64,000 bases of DNA. Origin: Neocallimastix lanati (nom. inval.) (Eukaryota; Neocallimastigomycota; Neocallimastigomycetes; Neocallimastigales; Neocallimastigaceae). The notes beneath the pieces were generated by a model. The model was not told the origin of the DNA. It did not search any database and saw only the letters and a list, made by a program, of their open reading frames with translations. Shown one piece after another: positions 51,011 through 61,400 of the stretch. A program made the translations under genes and the position numbers. Numbering within the stretch: position 1 is the first letter of the stretch; each line of letters opens with the position of its first letter. Location of the stretch: NCBI GenBank assembly GCA_016946835.1, contig JACVTC010000006.1:851001-915000 (forward strand), written 5' to 3'.

Positions 51011-52685
51011 TTAATTGTATTTATTTAATTTATATGGAAATTAGGATTATATGAGAATAAAATAAAATAAAATTATAATTTTCAATTTGAATATTTTTAT
51101 TTTAGGAAAAAAAATGATGGGATGAATCAAGTGAATTAATAAAAAAAAAAAAAATTAAAACTAAAATAGAGAAATTAATAATTCCATTAAATGTTTAATA
51201 TTCAATTAATTATTAAATATTCAATTAATTATTAGCTAAATATAGTAAATAAGTAAATAATAAAAAATTTGATTTCTATTTTTTAATTTTTTTTTTTTTT
51301 TTTTTAATAATATTCATTTTAAAATATTATTTATACAAATTTGTAAAAAAAAAAAAAAAAAAAATATTTTAAAAAGAATAATAATAAAAAAATAAAAAAT
51401 AAAATAAATATTAATATAAATTTCAAATAAAAAATATATCAATAATGCTAATAAAAATTTACAGAAATAAATTTGATATAAAATAACTTTGAAATTTATA
51501 TTGTTTTTTTTTTTTTTTTTTTTTTTTAATTTATATTGTTTTTTACTTTTTAGCTAATTTTAATTAATTTTTTGTTTAATAAATTATTTAAAAAAAAAAT
51601 TATAATTTATAATTTGTAATTTATAATTTCTATTTTTTTATTTGTTGTTTTTTTTGTTTTATTTCCGCTTTTTTGGTTTAAAAATAATATAAACTAAAAC
51701 AATATATAAATATAAAAAATATATATATATCGAAAAATTAGATTAAAAGATTTATTAATTATTAAGATATTTTTAAAAAAAAAAAAAAAAAAAAATATTA
51801 ATGGCTATAAATATTAATTCAATTTATTGAACAATTTAAATGGAAATTAGGATTGTTAAAAAAAGAAAAAAAAAAAAAAAAAAGTTCAAAAAAAAAAAAA
51901 TTATTACTATTTTTATTTAATGAGATAATTATATAATTAACCAAAGTTAAATATAAACTTTACAAATATTATTTTATTTATAATAGAAAATAAACTTTAC
52001 AAATAATATTTTATTTATAATAGAAATTAAAGTTATTATTTTTAATTATAAAAACATCGATATATTAATAGATAAGCTTTTTTTTTTGTTTTTGTTAACA
52101 TTTTAGTATAGAACATTAGGAAAATATTATAATTAACATTTTAAAATAAAATTTAAGAAAATATTATAATTCTGGAATATAATTTATAAAATATATATGA
52201 AAATTATGTTTATAAAAAAAAATATAAAAATAATAATAAAAATAAATTATATATAAACTTTAAAATAAAAAAAAATATATTTTTAATTATATGTTATCTA
52301 CTTTCATATAATTAATAACTAAGTATTAATAAAATAGATTTTTAAGAAATATTTTAAATACAAATTTCATAAAATTATTTAAATAATTTTTTTTTTAAAA
52401 AAAAAAACTATTTTGTTTTTCTTATTTTAAAAATAATATAGATAAATATTTTTATAATTTAATTTTATTTATTTTTTTTTTTTTGTTTTAGTTATTTAAG
52501 TAAAAATTGAATTTAAAGATTATGATTGATAATAAGTATTTATTTAATTATTATTAATACTTTTTTTTTTTTTTACATTTTTTTTGGATGAAAACATTAA
52601 GAACTCTATGAAAAGAATATTTATATAATAATTAATATATTTTCTAGAAATTCATTTATGAATTATAATAATTGAATAATAGATT

Positions 52686-52728
<43 letters not shown>

Positions 52729-53174
52729 ACTTTTTTTCATTTACATGGAAATTATTATTACAAGTTAAATAAATATAAAAAAAAAAAAAAAAAAAAAAAT
52801 TCATAATTATTTTAAATTGATTAAATTTTTTTTTTTAATTTTAAAAATTAAAAATGATTTTAATCGAATAAACTTATTTTGAAAATTAAAAACAAAAATT
52901 AAAATTATAATAACTACGTAAATTAGGTGTGGAGATTTGGAATTTTAAAAATTAAAAAATATAATAAAAAACAATAAAATAAATTTTTATTGTTTTATAA
53001 TATTTTTATAATAAAATAAACTAAAAATAATATATAAAATTTTCATCAATAAATATATTAAATTATTGTTATATATTACAAACAATGAATAGAAACAAAA
53101 TTATTATCAAACGTAATTGTTTGCTAGACACCTTTTGTATAATTAAGTATATTTATGCAAAATAATATAATTTT

Positions 53175-53340
53175 ATTATTACCTTTGATTATAAATATAA
53201 TAATCAGAGGTTTTAATACTGTATCCAAGAAAAATACCAGAAAAAGTTGAGTCAGAAAATTTATCCTTAAATTGTTTAGGAATAAAATTAAAAAGCTTGA
53301 TAAACCAAAGACTTTATAAATTTTGAATAACTATCTTTTT
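53175..53340 (-). pseudogene. copia integrase C-terminal fragment
   Basis: Minus-strand translation gives KVFGLSSF, then after a frame change FIPKQFKDKFSDSTFSGIFLGYSIKTSDYYIYNQ, the conserved IN/RT linker block of copia (KVFG...GIFLGY...Y). No LTR or other domain was found next to it. Confidence 0.75.
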
Positions 53341-53905
53341 TTCTAACCCCTAGTAGATTAGAAATAATTAATGTTAAACTTTAGTATAATATTTTTCTAT
53401 TTTTTTTTTTTTTTTTTTTCTTGATTTAAGTTGAATAATTATATTGTCAAAAAACATTTTCATTTATATTAAGGTCTTCATGGAAGAAGAAAAAAAAAAA
53501 AAGTTTAATTAATAATTAATAGCTAATATAATAAAAAAAAAATTATTTAATTGAACTATTTAAAAAAAAATAAAAGAAAAGAAAATATAAAAATTATTTA
53601 ATGTCAGAAAAAAAAAAAAATAAAATAAAACAAAAATAAAAATTGTATATCTATAATAACTTCCATCTTATTAAACTTTTAATTTCAAAATCATTAGGAA
53701 GTATAATTTAAGGAAATAAATCTTTTTTTTTTTTTTTTTAAATTATTAAACTAATATAAAAAAATAAAGTATTTAAATAAAGTATTTAAAAGCTTAAGTA
53801 ATTAGTAAAATAAAAAAAAAAAAAATTTTAGAAATTAATAATAGCAATTATATTTTATAACCTAAATGAATTCAAAAGCTTATTTGATTGTGCATTTCGC
53901 AATCA

Positions 53906-54209
53906 TGCATTTCGCAATGTGGCTCATAAAATTTTTAAAAAAAGCCATACATTTTAAAGATATTCTTATACGATTATAAGTAAATATATAAATAATTATT
54001 ATTTCTTTTGAAATAATAATATATTCTATTAAAAAAAAGAATTATAAAAAATTATTTTTACAATTGAATATCAATAAATCATAAACTAAAAAAAGAACAT
54101 TTATTATTTACTTTATTATTATTTATTTTATTATTATTTATTTTATTATTATTTAGTTAATTATTAAAAAACAAACCACATACAAAATTACGCCACATTG
54201 CGAAACACA
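53906..54209. mobile_element. MITE-like element with terminal inverted repeats
   Basis: The left arm TGCATTTCGCAATGTGGC (53906-53923) pairs with the right arm GCCACATTGCGAAACACA (54192-54209), 16 of 18 bases complementary. The ~304-bp interior is AT-rich and non-coding. The left arm is preceded by a partial duplicate, TGCATTTCGCAATCA, at 53891. A related copy lies at 15752-16055. No clear target duplication is seen. Confidence 0.75.
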
Positions 54210-54364
54210 CAAGATTTCTAAAAATAAACCCTAATCCTAATATAATATTACTTACTATATCATAAAGAGGGATATCATCTGAAAGAATTGCTATTATCAT
54301 TCATTGAATAAAAATAATAAGAATTAAAAAGAATAATACCACTACTACTAAATATAATAACAGA

Positions 54365-54396
<32 letters not shown>

Positions 54397-54574
54397 AAAT
54401 AAATTCCGTACATCCAAAATAAATAAAAAAAATCCCTATAGCTCCATCTATTCTTCTAACATTAAATGAAGAAGACGATATTAATTTCTCTGGGAATATT
54501 ACAATATTAAGAAACAATATAAAATGCTGACAACTTTAACAACAATTAATAATAATAGTAATAATAATAATAAT

Positions 54575-55660
54575 ACCACATGGATTATTGAGAGTTCAAA
54601 AAACCTACCTCTGGTGTCAATACTAATTTTTATTATCCATAACATTGATTAGTCATTATGGCCTTCTCGGTTAGGACATTTCAACAATTATAATACTATT
54701 AAGGATTAAGGATTATAAATTATTTCACAATAACAACAATGACAATGACAACAACAACTAAAAAAAAAAAAAAAAAAAAGAATGTCCTGAATGTAAAAAT
54801 CAATAATAATTAAGAGAAAGCCTTTTTCTAATTCTGAATTTTTTTTTTTTTTTTTATTTTTTTTTTTTTACAATCGACCTTTAAAACTTGTCCATAATGA
54901 TATTGTTGATGACGGAATAACTTCTTTTTTAAGGTTATAACTACTATCCTTTCTAGAAAATGATGGATTTACCTATTATTAAAAAAAAAATAAATATGAG
55001 TGTTTTTTTTTTTTTTTTTTAAGGTAAATCCATCATAAATAAATATGATTGTTTTATGATAAATTTATTGAATTTTTAAAAATGAACTTCCAACTTTTAT
55101 AATATTCCTATTAAAATTTTTAAAATCTGATAATGGTACCGTATATATATATATATATAAAAGGTTACCTCGTTTTTTTTTTTTTTTTTTTTTTTTTGAA
55201 TCATCATGGAATTAGCTCTATACATTCTCTTCCTGATTCTTCCCAACAAAATGGTCTCGCTGAACCGTCAAATCAAGCTATAAATAATTGTGTTAAAAGG
55301 ATTTTAAATTCTGCCATATTACCTCTTACCTTTTGGGATACTACCGTTCAATGTGCTGCCTTCTTATATAACTCAAATCCACATTTTAGTATTAATTTCA
55401 AAATTCCTAATAAATTATTATTATTATTATTATTATTATTTTTTTTTTTTTTTTTTTTTTTTTGGTTATCCTGAAAATTCTTCTGGATATCATATTTCTA
55501 GATATCTCTACTAATTTTATTATTATTGCTAGAGATGTTTACTTTGTGGCTGATGTTCGTGAGACCATTAATGCTTTCATTTTTCTCTTCTAATACTATT
55601 GATACTTTATTTAATTACTTCAATTTATGGATTGAGGGGGAAAATATTTATAAAATCGAT
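54575..55660 (+). pseudogene. copia protease-integrase fragment
   Basis: On the plus strand: TTWIIESS (protease D/ESGAS site, 54575); WPSRLGHFNNYNTIKD (WHxRLGH motif, about 54660); ECPECK (zinc Cys pair, 54785); RPLKLVHNDIV (54880); KSDNGT (catalytic Asp region, about 55120); SLPDSSQQNGLAEPSNQAINNC...FWDTTVQCAAFLYNSNPH (55230-55390); SSGYHI, IARDVYFVADV and IEGENIYK to about 55660. (TA)n, poly-T and (ATT)n tracts interrupt the frame. No LTR was found nearby. Sequence resembles the element at 22957-27563 more than the pol at 13180. Confidence 0.85.
54961..55035. repeat. 14-bp perfect inverted repeat inside copia integrase
   Basis: TGATGGATTTACCT (54961-54974) and AGGTAAATCCATCA (55022-55035) flank an A-run and a T-run. 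AATAAATATGAGTG and AATAAATATGATTG form a direct repeat in the same place. Confidence 0.85.
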
Positions 55661-55691
55661 AAATTATAATACCAATAATACCAATAATACC

Positions 55692-55724
<33 letters not shown>

Positions 55725-58253
55725 CAATAAGAATAAAAATATCGAAATAAGACTAATAATAAATAATAAGAATAATACTATTGAAATAAGAATAATAATA
55801 AATAATAAGAATAATAATAAATAATAATAATAATATTGAAATAAGAATAATAATCAATAATAAGAATAATAATATCACCAACAATAATACTAATAATAGT
55901 AATGACTTTTTTAGATAACAATATTAATAGAAAAAAAAGTATTTAAGAAGATGAAGACTCAGATGCATGATGATTCAGATACGCATACATTAAATATAAG
56001 AAAAGAAATATTATCAAAAAAATATAAATATTAAATTAAAAAAAAAAAACATAAGAATCTTCAACATTATAACACCAATATCCACCTACATAGGATGAAG
56101 CTATGGATTTCAAAAGATTTAAATGAATAGAACATAGCAATAAAGAATGAAATTTAAAAAAATATATATGATAAAAATGTTATGATGGCTGTTGATATTA
56201 ATAGTATTCCAAAAAATAAAAAAAAAAAAAAAAAAAATACATTTTATTAATAATTAGAAAATTGTTTATAAAATATAATATTATTGTTATATCTATTAAA
56301 TAATAGTTACATTAAATAAATAATACAATTTCCATATCAATAAATATAATTTATTATATAATTACTATTATTTTTATAATTATTAATATTCAAATTTTTA
56401 ATACACATAAATGGAAAAAAAAAAAACATTTATATATATATATATTGTGATATATAAATAGATAATAATATATTAAAATCTTGATATATATATATATAAA
56501 TATTATAATTTATACTCATGATATAATTAATTTTAAATTTTATATTAAATCTTTTTCTTAATAGAGATGCTTTAAATTTCTATTAAAAAAAAAAAAAAAA
56601 AAGGTATTTCAAAGCAAAAAAATAAAAAAGTCTAAATAACAAACCAAACCATTATATAATTATAATTATATTTATTCATTTATTTCAAAATAATAATGAT
56701 AATCATCGCATTTGAAAGTATTAAAAATTATGATGATGCCTATTAAAAATTATGATGATGATGATTATTTTAATTTTAGTTTTAGTTTTAATAATTGGCT
56801 TTATTTGAATACAAAAATAATAAATTAAATTAAATACAGATACAATAAAATGTATATCTAATGTACATTAATGTATGATATTCAACTATTAATTTGTAGT
56901 TGTAAAAGGATTTCACGTATACATAAAAAAATTTTTTTTTTTTTTATAAAATTGACTAAAAAATTTAATTAAATTTTAATAATATAAAAAAAAAAACTTT
57001 TTTTTTTTATTTAAAAATAATAATTAAAAAAAAAGAAAAAATAAAATTAAATACTTCTTTATTTTTTTTTTTCCAACTAATAATAATCTTTCAAAGAGTT
57101 TATTTATATAAAAGATTTAAATTTAAAAATTTAAAAATATATATATTTATATATCTTTATAAACCTTTTTTTTTTTTTTTTATTTTTTATAACGAAATAA
57201 TATATATTATATATTTGAATGTTATGATTTAAAATTTTGTATTATTTTTAACGAAAAAAAAAAAAAAATAAAATAAAACTGAAAAATAAGTTATTAAACA
57301 CCTTTGCATTCTCAAAGTAGTATATACAGGATTATCAGTAAATCAATAAAAAAAGTTTATCAGAAAATAAATAATATAATTACATTAAAATTCAAATTCA
57401 AGTTCAAATTCAAATTCCAAAAAAAAAAAAGAAAAAATAAAAACAATAATAAATAATAATAATCGTAATAAAAAGAAAAAAAAAATAATTATTATTTCAG
57501 TATATTTCAATATTTATATAGATAAAAAAGTAACCTTAAAATTTAGATAAAAATATTAATATTAAATAATCAAAAAAAAAAAAATAATAATAAAAAATAA
57601 AACAAAAAAAAAAAAAAAAACAATCTGAAAATTCTTATTTTTATTTAATAATTAAAATATTATACAAAGTTTAAAAAAAAAAAAATTTTTTTTTTTAATT
57701 TATATTATTTTTTATTATACTAACACTGCATTCATTCAATCCGTAATTCTATTTTGTACGATTTATTTAATCTTTGGAAAAAGTAACAATTATTTGTAAA
57801 TTGAAGGGGGAAAACAATTTGTTTTACAATATTAATATATAAATATTTAAGTATAAACTGCTACATCTATTAAATTTATTCATTTTATTGATAATAATAT
57901 TTAAATCGAAATAAATTCAATTGAAACAAATTAAAAGGATAATTCTTAATAAACGATTTTCGTGTAATCAAAATAAATTCTTTTTTTTTTTTTTTTTTTT
58001 TTTTAATCTTTATCATTATTCTTATTATTTTTATTTTATTTTATTATTTATTTATTTATTTATTTATTTTTATTATTTATTATTTTTCTATTTAGTATTT
58101 TAATAATTTAGTCATATTGTTTTCTATTTAAATATTCAAAATTAGTTAATTAATATAATAAAATTTCATAAAGTATTAAAATTAGATATAATAAAAAGAT
58201 TAACCAAAAACAATAAAAACCGAAAATATAAAAATAGAGAAATTATTGCAAAT

Positions 58254-58284
<31 letters not shown>

Positions 58285-58428
58285 TATATAGTTTAATAGC
58301 ATAATAATATTAAGTTTATAAAATAGATTTAATAAGTAAAAAATTTAATTATTTTAATTTTATAGAAGTTTAAGCCTTTTAAATATAGAAAATTTAGTTT
58401 AATTTTTTTTTTTATAATTAATTTGAAA
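55661..58428. other. intergenic, upstream of the MATH-BTB gene
   Basis: (AAT)n tracts at 55670-55890, then A/T-rich DNA with homopolymers. The plus-strand frame at 57921-58103 is a poly-T artefact. The gene's promoter must lie at the right end, where poly-T at 58258-58283 is followed by TATATATA, but no element can be proven. Confidence 0.5.
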
Positions 58429-61400
58429 ATGAGTACATATATTAGTAATATAAATAGCTACTATTTTACAACTACTGTAGAAATTAACGCTAATTATAGT
58501 TCAAAGGAATTCTTTTGTAATGGTGCTACATGGATTATTAAAATAGAAAATATAACTAATAATAGTATGGATATTAAATTTTCGTATAATGGAAATCCAC
58601 GAAATACGTCATCAGTAAGGTTAAGTATTAATAATGGAAGTAAAAATGAGTGTTTTAGTATAGATAGGAAAAATCATTATATTCATAACTATAGTTTAGA
58701 CGAATTTTACAATAAAAACTTTTGTCTTTATCAATTCCAGTATGATTCCATTGAAACAATTAATAAAATTACTGTAGGCATAACATTAATTAATAGTTCT
58801 ACTGACTATTCTTATCTTCAATATTTTTCAGAAAAAGTTATACCAGAAAATTACATCCTTTTACCTAGTGCATCCTCATATAATGATGTTTACATTCATG
58901 AAATCGAAGGCAAACAATATATTTATAGTAAGTATATTGACCAAATCAATAATTTTAATAACTTTACTCAAGAATATTCGGATGTAGAATTTGAAATAGG
59001 AAAACATCAAAAGGTTATAAAAGCGCATCGTGTGATACTGGCTTCTCGTTGTCCATCCTTTAAAATTTTATTTGAAGAACAAGCTTTACATAATAATTCA
59101 TCAAATGGTATTTTAAGAATAGTATTACCAAGTTATAATTATACAAGTTTTAAAGCTCTTATAGATTATCACTATAAAGGTAAATGCTATATCCCAAAAT
59201 CAAGAAAAGTTTTAGGTGATTTATTGGATTTGGCATATCAATATCATGTTTATAATTTAATTGAAAGTATCGAAGAGAAATTAGCAAATCCTGAAAATAA
59301 TTATTTAGAAGAAGAAAATGAAGAAATTGATACGGATACCTTTGAAAATGAAGAAATTAATTCAAATAATCGAGATATTCATCTTTTTAAATTAGATAGT
59401 ATATTAAAATCAAAAACTTTAAAGTGTCAAAAGTGTTCAAATGGTCAATTGAAAAGAAAAAGAGAATTAAATGAAATCGATGACCTTTTATTATTAAATG
59501 ATCATATTAACATAAAAAATAAAAGATATGCTAATGGAAAATATAAAACCATAAGACTTACCGAGCAAGGGGAAGAATATTATGACGGATTTAATTATAA
59601 TGAAATGAAAAAGCAAAGTACTATGAATGAAGGAATGGATGATTCTTATGAGAATATGTTTAATAGCATCCATTTTATCGAAAATGAACCCGGACTTGGT
59701 GAAGATAGTATTTTAAATGAAATAGATAGTGAAGAGGGTGATCAACAACTAAGTAAAGATATTAGAGTTGAAATAATAGATGTTGAATCAGGATTAAGTG
59801 ATTCTAATCCAGAAGAACGGATGTCTGAAAATGATAGAGATGTGGAGGAGTATGAAACAGATAGAGTAGAAGTTAATGTATCATTAGATGAAACCAAATC
59901 TAATGGTGATGATAAAATGTATGAAATTGTCAATCCTCCAGTAGAATTCGACGATAATAAAGAAAAAAATGAAGATGATTATGAAAATGTCTATGAAGAA
60001 GAAATTGAAAATGTTGAAAATGAAGAAATGGAAAATGAAGAAATTGAAAATGAAGAAATGGAAAATGAAGAAATGGAAAATGAAGAAATGGAAAATGAAG
60101 AAATTGAAAATGAAGAAATTGAAAATGAAGAAATTGAAAATGAAGAAATTGAAAATGAAGAAATTGAAAATGAAGAAATTGAAAATGAAGAAATTGAAAA
60201 TGAAGAAATTGAAAATGAAGAAATTGAAAATGAAGAAATGGAAAATGAAGAAATTGAAAATGAAGAAATTGAAAATGAAGAAATTGAAAATGAAGAAATT
60301 GAAAATGAAGAAATGGAAAATGAAGAAATGGAAAATGAAGAAATTGAAAATGAAGAAATTGAAAATGAAGAAATTGAAAATAAAAAAATTGAAAATGAAG
60401 AAGTTGAATATGAAGAAGTTGAAAATGAAGAAATTGAAAATAAAAAAATTGAAAATGAAGAAGTTGAATATGAAGAAGTTGAAAATGAAGAAATTGAAAA
60501 TAAAGAAATTGAAAATAAAGAAATTGAAAATGAAGAAATTGAAAATGAAGAAATGGAAAATGAGGAAATTGAAAATGAAGAAATGGAAAATGAAGAAATG
60601 GAAAATGAAGAAATTAAAAATGAAGAAATTGAAAATGAAGAAATTGAAAATGAAGAAATTGAAAATAAAGAAATTGAAAATAAAGAAGTTGAAAATAAAG
60701 AAATTGAAAATGAAAAAGTTAAAATTGAAGAATTTGAAAATGAAGAAATTGAAAATGAAGAAATGGAAAATGAGGAAATTGAAAATGAAGAAATGGAAAA
60801 TGAAGAAATGGAAAATGAAGAAATGGAAAATGAAGAAATGGAAAATGAAGAAATGGAAAATGAAGAAATGGAAAATGAAGAAATTAAAAATGAAGAAATT
60901 GAAAATGAAGAAATTGAAAATGAAGAAATTGAAAATAAAGAAATTGAAAATAAAGAAGTTGAAAATAAAGAAATTGAAAATGAAAAAGTTAAAATTGAAG
61001 AATTTGAAAATGAAGAAATTGAAAATGAAGAAATGGAAAATGAAAAAGTTAAAATTGAAGAATTTGAAAATGAAGAAATTGAAAATGAAGAAGTTGAAAA
61101 TAAAGAAATTGAAAATAAAGAAGTTGAAAATGAAGAAGTTGAAAATAAGGAAATTGAAAATGAAGAAGTTGAAAATAAGGAAATTGAAAATGAAGAAGTT
61201 GAAAATGACGAAATTGAAAACGAAGAAATTGAAAATGACGAAATGGAAAATGATGAAATGGAAAATGAAGAAGTTTCAAATAAGGAAATTGAAAATGAAG
61301 AAATTGAAAATGTAGAAGTTGAAAATGAAGGTGAATTTGAAGAGTTAGAAGATCAAATTGAAACTAAAGAGTATGAAGATGAAAGTGAAATAGAAATTGA

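Larger units (their letters stand above)
48611..53174. other. intergenic, repeats and one GC-rich patch
   Basis: It contains the 13-bp inverted repeat at 49134-49169, the GC-rich patch at 49674-49770, (AAT)n at 50100-50171, a repeat related to 28700-29745 at 50780-51010, a 39-bp tandem duplication at about 51952-52028, and a poly-T run of nearly 40 at 52689. No gene is supported. Confidence 0.5.

Noticed and set aside
55133-55200. Start of the integrase fragment at an ATG near 55133
   Set aside because: The first residues are (TA)n and poly-T translation. Homology continues upstream in another frame, so this is not a real start.
58423-58428. TTG as start codon of the MATH-BTB protein
   Set aside because: An ATG two codons later is the normal eukaryotic choice, and nothing supports a non-ATG start.
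59969-61315. 448-residue plus-strand frame of KKLKM repeats
   Set aside because: It is the EEIEN array read in another frame. The 15-bp unit has no stop in that frame, and the MATH-BTB frame carries the domains.
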